This document shows positions 1-6,658 of a stretch of 10,853 nucleotides of DNA, piece by piece. This stretch comes from Micavibrio sp. UBA2705 (lineage in GTDB: Bacteria; Pseudomonadota; Alphaproteobacteria; Micavibrionales; Micavibrionaceae). The stretch is from assembly GCA_002354205.1 (NCBI GenBank), contig DELD01000046.1, forward strand, positions 1 through 10,853, read 5' to 3'. The notes under the pieces are model-generated. The model saw nothing but the letters and a program-made list of their open reading frames with translations. It had not been told where the DNA came from and searched no databases. Numbering within the stretch: the first letter of the stretch is position 1; each line of letters starts with the position of its first letter. The translations under genes were made by a program, and so were the position numbers.

Positions 1-80
1 TAAATTAAAATTGCATTCCCTAATTCTATATTTTTATTATTATTTATATTTTTTGGTTTTTCGCTCTGGTTTCTCATTGG

Positions 81-122
81 AATAAAAAGAAGAGGAAAAA
101 GGGAGGAGGGCAACTCCCTTTT
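81..122 (-). terminator. Intrinsic terminator of the flagellin gene
   Basis: Read on the minus strand, a perfect 9-bp stem (AAAAGGGAG at 122-114 pairing with CTCCCTTTT at 105-97) encloses an 8-base loop and runs into a T-rich tract at 96-81. It lies about 65 bases after the flagellin stop codon. Because the A-rich foot of the stem pairs with the U tract, it could also act weakly on the plus strand. No other minus-strand gene in the window needs it. Confidence 0.75.
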
Positions 123-159
123 CAGATTTCCTCTGAAGTGTATGGCGCTTACGCCATAC
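121..159 (-). other. Two tandem hairpins in the flagellin 3' UTR
   Basis: Between the flagellin stop and its terminator are two more perfect stem-loops. One has an 8-bp stem (GTATGGCG 140-147 with CGCCATAC 152-159) and a 4-base loop. The other has a 6-bp stem (TTCAGA 121-126 with TCTGAA 132-137) and a 5-base loop, sharing two bases with the terminator stem. Neither is followed by a U tract, so they are not terminators by themselves. They could protect the 3' end of an abundant mRNA, but that role is inferred. Confidence 0.55.
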
Positions 160-187
160 GGCCCTCGAATAAAAATTCAACCTACGC

Positions 188-1474
188 TTATCGTAGAAGT
201 GAAAGAAGCGATGTTGTGATCTGGTTCGCTTGTGCAAGCGCCGCAGTCGCAGCTTCTGTCAATACCTGTGCGTTTGTGAAGTTTGTTTGTGCTTCAGCAA
301 TGTCGACATCAACAATTGTTGATTTCGCCGCGCTAAGGTTTTCGATTTGCGTATTAATGTTTGCATTCTGGAATTGGAACGCAGAAGTAAAGGCACCAAC
401 CTGTGAACGTGCATTTGCAATTGAAGTGATTGCAGTATCAATGATGTCTAGGTCATCATTAAACGATGCAAGAGCATCACCTGCGGTTACAAGTGTAATC
501 GCACCACCACCAGTTACAGTCGCAGCGCCACCAACGGCGTTTGTCCCTGTAAACGTCAGTGGATCAGCGGCCGCGACAGACAGGTCTACAACACCTTCAG
601 CTGAGCCATCAGAGTTTGTATCAACTAAGCTAGGGTCTTGTAAAGCAATCGTGAACTGACCGTTAACTAAGGTAGCATTGAACACTTGATTGCCGTCTGT
701 ATCATTAACCGCATTAATTTGGCTAAGAAGATCAGCAACCGTTGTTGTTGCACCAATAGTAATGGTCGTGCCACCTTCGCCTGCATCAGTAACGTTGCCA
801 TCATCGTCAATGTCGAGGCCGATAGTAAAGGCATCAGATGCTACTGCACCACTTATACCTGCTGTAAGGTCAGTGACAAGCGTTGAAGATGTTGCTTTAT
901 CTGTACCGACAAGTAAGTCAGCTTGGAATACACCGCTACCTGATACGCTTAGCGCGTCATTAAGGCTGAGACCAGCAGATGATGTGCTAATGCCAGACAA
1001 GTCAACGTCAATTGTATCAGCAGAGTCGATACCAACAACAAAGCTTTGGTTGTATGAACCATCGATCAACGCTTGACCGTTAAATTCAGTTGCACTTGAA
1101 ATCAAGTCCAGCTGTTCAACAAGTTCGCCATATTCCGCGTTAATGAATGTACGAGAAGTCGCATCCACTGTACCCGAGTTATATTGCGTTGCGAGTGATT
1201 TCATACGTTGCAAGATGTCAGATTGACGTGCAAGTGCGCCATCAGCTGTCTGCAATAGTGCATCGGCTTGCTGCGCGTTACGTGCTGATTGTGTCAGTGT
1301 CGTGATATCAGCTTGGAGCTGACCAGATACCGCCAAACCAGCAGCGTCATCTGCTGACGAGTTAATACGTGAACCAGAAGATAGTTGGTTCAAATATTTT
1401 TCTTGCATTGAAGCATTTTTGTTGAGGTTTAGTAGTGCCGAGTTCGCGGCAGTGTTGGTTGAAATAACAGGCAT
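188..1474 (-). CDS. fliC: Flagellin, the filament subunit
   Basis: This 428-residue protein is a complete flagellin, exported by the flagellar type III system and polymerised beyond the FlgK/FlgL junction. The N-terminal D0/D1 helical region (about 1-140) has the typical LSSGSRINSSADDAAGLAV stretch at 31-49. The C-terminal D1/D0 region (about 330-428) ends in the characteristic ANQITTSLLSLLR. The variable central part (about 145-325) contains a segment around 236-280 that resembles the flagellin_IN type seen in hook-associated proteins, and acidic DxDxDG-like loops at 221-226 and 285-290. There is no signal peptide, as expected. The start is fixed by AAGGAGA at 1487-1481, six bases before the ATG. 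It is transcribed divergently from flgD and has its own terminator. The symbol fliC is generic; alphaproteobacterial names such as flaA or fljK would serve equally. The family assignment is firm. Confidence 0.96.
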   Translation of the reverse strand: MPVISTNTAANSALLNLNKNASMQEKYLNQLSSGSRINSSADDAAGLAVSGQLQADITTLTQSARNAQQADALLQTADGALARQSDILQRMKSLATQYNSGTVDATSRTFINAEYGELVEQLDLISSATEFNGQALIDGSYNQSFVVGIDSADTIDVDLSGISTSSAGLSLNDALSVSGSGVFQADLLVGTDKATSSTLVTDLTAGISGAVASDAFTIGLDIDDDGNVTDAGEGGTTITIGATTTVADLLSQINAVNDTDGNQVFNATLVNGQFTIALQDPSLVDTNSDGSAEGVVDLSVAAADPLTFTGTNAVGGAATVTGGGAITLVTAGDALASFNDDLDIIDTAITSIANARSQVGAFTSAFQFQNANINTQIENLSAAKSTIVDVDIAEAQTNFTNAQVLTEAATAALAQANQITTSLLSLLR

Positions 1475-1509
1475 AATAGATCTCCTTCATTATGTTACCT
1501 GGTTAATAG

Positions 1510-1530
1510 AGCTTGGCTTCCTGCCAAACT
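1510..1530 (-). promoter_or_regulatory. Flagellin leader hairpin with AGGAA loop
   Basis: In the minus-strand RNA the arms AGUUUGGC (1530-1523) and GCCAAGCU (1517-1510) form an 8-bp stem with a single U-G wobble. They close a five-base loop, AGGAA. The hairpin lies 35 bases upstream of the flagellin ATG; a second GGA occurs in the Shine-Dalgarno sequence. A GGA in a hairpin loop plus one at the ribosome site is the arrangement bound by CsrA/RsmA, for example on Bacillus hag mRNA. In alphaproteobacteria FlbT instead acts on a flagellin leader. Which protein acts here, if any, is not shown by the sequence. Confidence 0.5.
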
Positions 1531-1580
1531 GATCAGCTTTTTAAGGCGTCACATACTTTAAACGTATCATACTAGTAAAA

Positions 1581-1593
1581 TGGGGCGAAAAAA
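1581..1593 (-). promoter_or_regulatory. Shared 13-base element, flagellin arm
   Basis: On the minus strand this reads TTTTTTCGCCCCA and points toward flagellin, ending 106 bases before its ATG. An identical copy points toward flgD at 1872-1884. The matching orientation and distance suggest a common promoter element or activator site. The sequence does not fit the sigma-54 consensus and fits sigma-28 poorly. Confidence 0.45.
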
Positions 1594-1786
1594 AATGAAA
1601 AAATTTTAATTATTTTATAAGTCGCTGTTATTAAACAATTAAATTTTTTCTTTATCTTTGTTTCTCGCCATCCTTTGCAGATATGAAACGTGCTTATATT
1701 CCATCTTACCGATTCTTTGATAACAAATCTTTAACAGATTTTCCATTTTCAGCTTTTTTTCGATTTTTTTCTCTCTGATGATCTGG

Positions 1787-1801
1787 CGGCAGGCAAATGG
1801 C
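1787..1801 (+). promoter_or_regulatory. Weak sigma-54-like promoter for flgD
   Basis: CGGCAG followed by GCAAATGGC places GG (1788-1789) and GC (1800-1801) exactly ten bases apart, as in -24/-12 promoters, with CA after the GG. It differs from the consensus at three of the better-conserved positions. If real, the transcript would start near 1813 and have a leader of about 170 bases before flgD. Sigma-54 control of hook genes is known in Caulobacter; here it is only a possibility. Confidence 0.2.
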
Positions 1802-1871
1802 GCTAAAGAACACCCCTATGTATATAAAGTCAAAACAGAGCTCTTTGCGATCTTTTGAAATAAAAATAAAG

Positions 1872-1884
1872 TTTTTTCGCCCCA
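1872..1884 (+). promoter_or_regulatory. Shared 13-base element, flgD arm
   Basis: TTTTTTCGCCCCA points toward flgD and ends 97 bases before its ATG. It is identical to the minus-strand copy at 1593-1581 that faces flagellin. It is preceded by ATAAAG, so the stretch TAAAGTTT resembles the -35 of sigma-28 promoters, but no GCCGATAA-like -10 follows at the usual spacing. Confidence 0.45.
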
Positions 1885-1981
1885 AATGCGCTGCGGCCAA
1901 CGTGGTAAGAACAAAGGCCCACAGAATTTAACGGCGAACATATCGCCAAAAGGGTCGTAAATAATTAGGAGCTTTAAACCA

Positions 1982-2704
1982 ATGGACGTTTTATCAGTAT
2001 TAAATAATCAAACCGTTCTGCAAGCCACGAACCTTGATACAAGCGCACAGACTGATGCGGAGGCCGCTGCGGCGGATGCTGAAGAGCAGAAAACCAATTT
2101 CTTAGAGCTTCTTTTAACGCAGCTACAAAATCAGAACCCGCTTGACCCGATGGATACAGATGAATGGACAGCGCAGCTAACGCGTTATTCACAATTAGAA
2201 CAACAAATTTCTACAAACGAGAAATTAACAGTCACAAATTCATTACTTGCGGATGGCGCAACATCATCAGCCTTTGGCTTTATCGGTCAAGATGTTGAGA
2301 TTAACTCAAATGTTGGCGTGGTACAAGACGGCGAGGCGAGCTGGACTTATGAAGTGCAAGGTCAGTCTGATGAGGTTGTCATTACAATTACAAATGCTGA
2401 GGGCGAGGTAGTTAAGACTGTTGATGGCTCGACCGTCACTGGCGTTCATGCTTTCACTTTAGATGCCACGGATGTTGATGAGCTTGGCCTGTCAGCAGGG
2501 CAGCAATTAATAATGAACGTTTCGGCGAAATTGAAAAACGATAGCGTGAAAACAGAAATTACATCCCACCTAGAAGTCGATGGTGTGTGGAGCGACCAGA
2601 AGGAAAGCTTCCTCACCGCAGGTGAAATATCATTCCGCATGAGTGATGTCTTAAAGGTTCAAAAACCTTACACCGAAGAAGTCGCTGCTGCTCCGGCACA
2701 GTAA
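1982..2704 (+). CDS. flgD: FlgD, hook-capping (hook scaffolding) protein
   Basis: FlgD is exported to the tip of the growing hook, where it caps and guides FlgE assembly and is later replaced by FlgK. The 240-residue length is usual for the family. The diagnostic block lies at residues 40-74: FLELLLTQLQNQNPLDPMD followed by an E(W/F)TxQLxxxSxLEQ pattern, close to the FlgD N-terminal signature. The middle and C-terminal part (about 100-225) looks like the beta-rich FlgD domain with a FLgD-Ig-like segment around VVITITNAEGEVVKTV. The C-terminal tail is Ala/Pro/Glu-rich. The ATG is preceded by TAGGAG at 1966-1971. It is the first gene of the rightward cluster and stands 87 bases before flgE, the protein it helps to assemble. 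Confidence 0.95.
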   Translation: MDVLSVLNNQTVLQATNLDTSAQTDAEAAAADAEEQKTNFLELLLTQLQNQNPLDPMDTDEWTAQLTRYSQLEQQISTNEKLTVTNSLLADGATSSAFGFIGQDVEINSNVGVVQDGEASWTYEVQGQSDEVVITITNAEGEVVKTVDGSTVTGVHAFTLDATDVDELGLSAGQQLIMNVSAKLKNDSVKTEITSHLEVDGVWSDQKESFLTAGEISFRMSDVLKVQKPYTEEVAAAPAQ

Positions 2705-2791
2705 ATGAATAAATAAGTAACTAAGAACATAAACATAAACAAAAACCACACACACAACACATAGATACATAAAGTATAAAGGAGAAATATT
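2705..2791 (+). promoter_or_regulatory. G-poor flgE leader
   Basis: The 87 bases between flgD and flgE contain a 38-base run without any G (2726-2763), mostly A and C. They end in a strong Shine-Dalgarno sequence, AAGGAG (2779-2784), seven bases before the flgE ATG. The run should be unstructured in RNA, which suits high translation of an abundant hook subunit. A three-codon mini-ORF (ATG AAT AAA TAA) starts directly after the flgD stop; I give it no function. No promoter or terminator is evident. Confidence 0.4.
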
Positions 2792-4171
2792 ATGAGTTTA
2801 GGTAGTGCATTAAATGCAGCGGTATCAGGCCTACAAGGTCAGGGCGCAGCAATCGCGGCGGTATCAGAAAACATCGCAAACGCATCAACAATTGCGTATA
2901 AGAAGCGTGAAGTAAGCTTCCAGTCTTTGGTAACAGGCGCTTCGGGTTCTTCGCTTAACGCGCTTGGCGGCGGCGTAACCTTTACGACCAGTCAGAATAT
3001 CTCAGACCAAGGCCTCGTGCAAAACACAGGCGTATCAACAAATGTTGCGATTAATGGCGATGGCTTCTTCGTTGTGACAGATGATGCGAATAACCAGCCA
3101 TCAGGTTTTACGTACACACGTAATGGTGACTTTACAACGGATGAAAATGGCTTGCTTATTAATAATGAAGGCTCAATCCTTTTGGGGCAGCGTACGGATG
3201 AAACAGGTCTGGTGACTGCGGCGAATAATAGTGACTTGAACTCGCTTGAGCCAATTGACTTGAACACTATTTCAGGTACAGCTGGCGCGACGTCAAGCGT
3301 TAAAATGGAACTGAACTTGCCAGCGGATAGCCCTATTTATGCTTTTCCTGCAGGCCCTGAATATGTAACAGCCAATGAAATGTTTGATGATTTGGGCGTG
3401 TCACACACGATTGAACAAACATGGCGTAAAACAGGCGTAAACACATGGTCTGTTGAATATTCTAACCCATATCAAACAAGCCTTGGCGCAGGTAGCGGTG
3501 ATACAGGTACTCTTGATATTGATGGTGCAGGTTCAAATACAATTGAACTTACCTTTAACGGTGATGGTTCTGTGAATACGATGGAATTTGGTACTTGGGT
3601 GGCGAATGCTTTCGTTACTGGCGGCGCGCCTGTACCTGCGGAACCTTTTGATGTCGACATTACAGGTTTGATCGCAACAACAGGTTCGTCAGATATTACT
3701 TTGGATATCAACCTAGGTACGCAGAATTTGTTTAACGGCTTAACACAGTTCGCATCGAACACAGATACGCCAGACATTGAAATTTCATCCATTGAACAAG
3801 ATGGTGTGCGTTTCGGTCAGTTAAGTGGCGTTGAGATTGATGGTGAAGGTATTGTTACCGCATTATTTGATAATGGTGTCCGCCGTCCGATTTTCCAAAT
3901 TCCGATAGCGACATTCCCGAACCCAGGTGGCTTGACGAATGTAAAAGGTACTGTTTATGACGAAAATGAACGTGCGGGTGTGCTTAACCTACGCTTACCT
4001 GGTGAAGGTAATGCCGGTAGCATTGAAGCAACATCATTGGAACTTTCGACCGTTGATACATCAGACGAATTTAACAAGATGATCGTCGCACAGCAGGCTT
4101 ACTCTTCTGCCGCGCAGATGCTCAGTACAGTTGATGAAATGTTTGATACACTTATCGGTGCGGTACGTTAA
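2792..4171 (+). CDS. flgE: FlgE, flagellar hook protein
   Basis: FlgE polymerises into the hook, the flexible joint between rod and filament. The 459-residue protein begins with the rod/hook axial motif MSLGSALNAAVSGL and NIANAST-type box (27-36). A FlgE D2-type segment follows at about 198-225, with FDDLGVSHT and KTGVNTWSVEY, close to the family pattern YDSLGxxHT...KTGxNTW. The C-terminal domain (about 380-459) has the VYDENERAG, LPGEGNAGSI and LELSTVD blocks and ends in an amphipathic D0 helix. The family's usual LExSNVDL is altered here to LELSTVDT. A strong Shine-Dalgarno sequence fixes the start. The gene sits between its cap protein and the small proteins preceding flgK. Confidence 0.95.
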   Translation: MSLGSALNAAVSGLQGQGAAIAAVSENIANASTIAYKKREVSFQSLVTGASGSSLNALGGGVTFTTSQNISDQGLVQNTGVSTNVAINGDGFFVVTDDANNQPSGFTYTRNGDFTTDENGLLINNEGSILLGQRTDETGLVTAANNSDLNSLEPIDLNTISGTAGATSSVKMELNLPADSPIYAFPAGPEYVTANEMFDDLGVSHTIEQTWRKTGVNTWSVEYSNPYQTSLGAGSGDTGTLDIDGAGSNTIELTFNGDGSVNTMEFGTWVANAFVTGGAPVPAEPFDVDITGLIATTGSSDITLDINLGTQNLFNGLTQFASNTDTPDIEISSIEQDGVRFGQLSGVEIDGEGIVTALFDNGVRRPIFQIPIATFPNPGGLTNVKGTVYDENERAGVLNLRLPGEGNAGSIEATSLELSTVDTSDEFNKMIVAQQAYSSAAQMLSTVDEMFDTLIGAVR

Positions 4172-4216
4172 TCGCCGCCAATAAGGTAAACCCCTAATTT
4201 AGAAGGTATAGGCTAA

Positions 4217-4519
4217 ATGAACATTACTTCTTTTATGAATAAATACGGCGAAATGAGCGCTGAGCAGATGATTGAATCAGAAAGCTTAGAGCAAGACCTG
4301 GCCGCTATTCAAGAAGAAGTCATGCGCCTTGATGATGACATGAAAACAGATATTCAAAATGTATTAGGTAATATATTTAACGTGCTTGAAAGCCAGATCG
4401 TACAGATCAGCGGCGAAATGAAAGAGCATAAGGGTAAGATGATCATGTCTAAAAAGAGCGAAAATGCTTGTTTAGCCTATCTTCAATCAGCCGGCGCGAA
4501 AAACACAGGACGCAGATAA
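4217..4519 (+). CDS. Small helical protein of unknown function between flgE and flgK
   Basis: I do not recognise this 100-residue protein. It is predicted almost wholly helical, is acidic in its first half (SESLEQDLAAIQEEVMRLDDD at 21-41) and basic at the C-terminus (KNTGRR), and has no signal peptide or membrane segment. The start at 4217 has a modest ribosome site (AGAAGG, 4201-4206). The stop overlaps the next start as TAATG, so translation of the two is probably coupled. Its position, 45 bases after flgE, and its size suggest a cytoplasmic helper in hook or junction assembly. The order small gene, FlgN-like gene, flgK, flgL recalls flgM-flgN-flgK-flgL of Bacillus, but I see no FlgM signature. 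It does not resemble FlbT or FlaF. Confidence 0.75.
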   Translation: MNITSFMNKYGEMSAEQMIESESLEQDLAAIQEEVMRLDDDMKTDIQNVLGNIFNVLESQIVQISGEMKEHKGKMIMSKKSENACLAYLQSAGAKNTGRR

Positions 4520-4905
4520 TGGATTTTCAAGATATCGTACAGCAAAGCCCAGTGTCAGATGGCGTGAAAGAGCAGCTTATTGCCTTTGATACGCTATGTT
4601 TTAAGTTAATGGCGCTGACGCAGCAAGAAAACGAAATACTATTTGGCACGATGTTTGCTACGTCTTCTTGTAAGGGGCTTGGCAAATTAGACTTGATCCA
4701 GAAGTTTGAAGATAAGATCAACCATATTTGCGCCATGCTCGAACAAGAGAAACTCTTTGATACGCGCCTTCTTAGCTATCTATACGACTGTATTGAACGC
4801 CTAGAATGCAAAATCAAAGTCAACGCAAGCCTTCATATGCATAACTACATGCAAATGCAATCATATCAAGGCTACGGACAGGAGGCCTATAGCGCATGTC
4901 ACTAA
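4519..4905 (+). CDS. Putative FlgN-like export chaperone for FlgK/FlgL
   Basis: This is a 128-residue, helical, cytoplasmic protein directly before flgK, with which it overlaps by 10 bases. I chose the ATG at 4519 rather than the in-frame one at 4468. It forms a TAATG junction with the previous gene, has AGGA at 4507-4510 before it, and removes a 17-residue extension lying inside the upstream gene. The pattern L(20)I, L26, E37, K56, D58, L88, L95, IKVNAS (99-104) aligns without gaps with the 124-residue protein after flgL. It fits the helical layout of FlgN, including the C-terminal Asn-containing helix that binds FlgK/FlgL tails. Six cysteines (27, 51, 71, 91, 97, 127) and a His/Met/Tyr-rich tail (106-120) are unusual. 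The FlgN assignment is inferred from pattern and context; similarity is low. Confidence 0.6.
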   Translation: MDFQDIVQQSPVSDGVKEQLIAFDTLCFKLMALTQQENEILFGTMFATSSCKGLGKLDLIQKFEDKINHICAMLEQEKLFDTRLLSYLYDCIERLECKIKVNASLHMHNYMQMQSYQGYGQEAYSACH

Positions 4906-6632
4906 TTGGCGCATTAAATAACACTTTCGCTGGTCTTAAAGACACAGAAGCGCGTTTGAACGTTACGGCACAGAACGTAACTAATGCAGACCGCGCAGGC
5001 TATACACGCAAAGTGTATAACAGTGAATATGTATCAACAGATAAGGCAACCGTGCCTTCTGGCGGCGTGATTGACAGTGCTTATACCGATCAGTTTTTAG
5101 AAAAAACACTTATCGAAGATCTTAGCTATGCGAGCTATAACAGCAAAATATCAGATTTTTTAAGCAATTATGCCGACCAACTCGGCAAAATCAGCAGTGG
5201 TTCGACCATCAGCTCGGCAATTAATGGTATTCTCACCGCATTTGGCGGCCTGTCGGTCACGCCTGAAGACGATGCAATGAAAACAGATGTTGTCAACCAA
5301 GCACAGCGCCTTGCGGGTGAGCTATCAGGCTTATCAGGCGAGATACAAGACTTAAGAACGCGCACGGAACAAGAAATTGCGCAAAATATCGAAGAAATCA
5401 ACACCGCCGTACAACGCCTCGATGAAATCAATGTCGAGATCACGCTGACAGCCTCAACTGGGCGCAGCGTCGCTGAACTTGAAGACCAACGCCGCGTGGT
5501 GTTGCAAGGCCTTGCTGAGAACATTGATGTGACATCATTTGTTGATAGCAATAATCAGTTGAAAGTTTATGCGGGCTCTCGTCCTTTGCTGGATTCCTCT
5601 GCCCATCAGCTTGAGTTCACGCCCGCGACGAATGTAGGCAGCACGACCTTATATCCGGCTGGCTTCTCGGCGATTGATCTTAACGGCACTGATATGACGA
5701 CTTTACTTAAAGGCGGCGAACTTGGCGGTTTGATTGAACTGCGTGATACGCTGCTTGTCGAAGAACAAGAAAAACTAGACGAATTTGCAGAAGTGCTCCG
5801 CGAACAGCTTAACACTGTGCTTAACGAAGGTGCGTCCTACGCATCACGAAGCAGCATTGTCGGTGACGAAGATGGTTTTGCCTTAGGTGATGCGCTCGGC
5901 GCAACGGGCTCCGTGCGTATTGCGCTGACCGATAATTTGGGCGTAACGCAGAATTTCGGAGATTTCAATCTAGCGGGCTACGCCACGATCAATGATATGA
6001 TTACAGACATAAACGCAACCTTTGGCGGCGCTATTGTCGCGGCGCTTGATGTTGATGGCAGCCTAACGCTCAATTCTGGCGTTGCGGGGCAGGGCGTATC
6101 CCTTAATCAGCTTGATAGTGATATTGGCGGTGAAAGCTTCTCAAAATCATTCGGCCTCAATAACCTTTTCACAGGTGAGGGCGCTGAAGATATGAAAGTC
6201 AGCAGCTATTTGCTAGAAAATAATGCATTCCTTGCAACGTCACGCATGTCAGCTGACCCAGCATTGGTTGTCGGCGATATTGGCCTCAACCCTGGTGATG
6301 GCTCTCTTGCGCAGGAAATGAACGATGTGTTCAACACATTATATAGTTTTAATGCTGCTGGTAATTTTGCAGGGCAGACAGAAACACTTGATGCTTATGT
6401 CGATAAAATCATCGCGAATATAGCGGTGCGCGCCAATAATGCATCAGAAGAAGCGTTGACGACAACGCTGATTTTAGAACAAACAAAAACCACGCTAGAA
6501 AACCTTACAGGCGTTAACGTGGATGAAGAAATGGCAAACCTAATCGATCTTGAATCTAAATACTCTGCATCGGCGCGAATGATGGCAACGATTCAAGAAA
6601 TGTTTGACGAATTGATCAATGCAGTGAGATAA
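4896..6632 (+). CDS. flgK: FlgK, hook-filament junction protein 1
   Basis: FlgK (HAP1) forms the first junction ring between hook and filament. The 578-residue protein starts MSLIGALNNTFAGL and has the NVTNADRAGYTRK box (27-39), the family's N-terminal signature. A long helical stretch spans about 80-200, and a variable central region runs from about 210 to 500. The C-terminal helix (541-578) contains NVDEEMANLIDLESKYSASA, very close to the FlgK consensus. A strong AGGAGG (4880-4885) lies inside the preceding gene, whose last 10 bases overlap this start; translation is likely coupled. The last 14 residues (TIQEMFDELINAVR) closely match the end of FlgE (TVDEMFDTLIGAVR), as expected for axial proteins sharing a D0 helix. 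FlgL follows after 26 bases. Confidence 0.96.
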   Translation: MSLIGALNNTFAGLKDTEARLNVTAQNVTNADRAGYTRKVYNSEYVSTDKATVPSGGVIDSAYTDQFLEKTLIEDLSYASYNSKISDFLSNYADQLGKISSGSTISSAINGILTAFGGLSVTPEDDAMKTDVVNQAQRLAGELSGLSGEIQDLRTRTEQEIAQNIEEINTAVQRLDEINVEITLTASTGRSVAELEDQRRVVLQGLAENIDVTSFVDSNNQLKVYAGSRPLLDSSAHQLEFTPATNVGSTTLYPAGFSAIDLNGTDMTTLLKGGELGGLIELRDTLLVEEQEKLDEFAEVLREQLNTVLNEGASYASRSSIVGDEDGFALGDALGATGSVRIALTDNLGVTQNFGDFNLAGYATINDMITDINATFGGAIVAALDVDGSLTLNSGVAGQGVSLNQLDSDIGGESFSKSFGLNNLFTGEGAEDMKVSSYLLENNAFLATSRMSADPALVVGDIGLNPGDGSLAQEMNDVFNTLYSFNAAGNFAGQTETLDAYVDKIIANIAVRANNASEEALTTTLILEQTKTTLENLTGVNVDEEMANLIDLESKYSASARMMATIQEMFDELINAVR

Positions 6633-6658
6633 TAGGTTCATATATAAGGATATTTAAT

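Larger units (their letters stand above)
1475..1981. promoter_or_regulatory. Divergent control region between flagellin and flgD
   Basis: This 507-base gene-free stretch is very AT-rich and carries the 5' leaders of both divergent units. It contains a duplicated 13-base element facing both ways, a flagellin-side leader hairpin, phased T-tracts (1754-1760 and 1764-1770) and A-tracts (1588-1595 and 1598-1603) that suggest curved DNA, and a weak sigma-54-like match. A one-mismatch CtrA-like pair (ATAA-N7-TTAA, 1720-1734) is also present but is weak evidence in AT-rich DNA. On the flgD side a small hairpin (GGCGA 1933-1937 with TCGCC 1943-1947) lies about 20 bases before the Shine-Dalgarno sequence. 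No convincing sigma-28 promoter was found by eye for either gene. Confidence 0.7.

Noticed and set aside
138..1076. Open frames on the plus strand opposite flagellin (138-659 and 690-1076)
   Set aside because: They lie antisense to a clear flagellin gene, have no ribosome site, and their translations show no family pattern; they mirror the codon bias of the real gene.
1511..1527. Possible sigma-54 promoter for flagellin around TTGGCAGG on the minus strand
   Set aside because: GG and GC are 11 rather than 10 bases apart; the sequence is better explained as the stem of the leader hairpin.
1706..1900. 64-codon minus-strand frame in the divergent region
   Set aside because: No Shine-Dalgarno sequence, lies in low-complexity AT-rich DNA with regulatory features, and the product looks like no known protein.
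4468..4518. Upstream in-frame ATG extending the FlgN-like protein by 17 residues
   Set aside because: It lies inside the preceding gene, lacks a good ribosome site, and the extension does not fit the helical domain; the TAATG junction at 4519 is a better start.
4130..6632. Near-identical C-terminal ends of FlgE and FlgK as a recent duplication
   Set aside because: Axial flagellar proteins share a conserved D0 helix; similarity is confined to this helix and codons differ.
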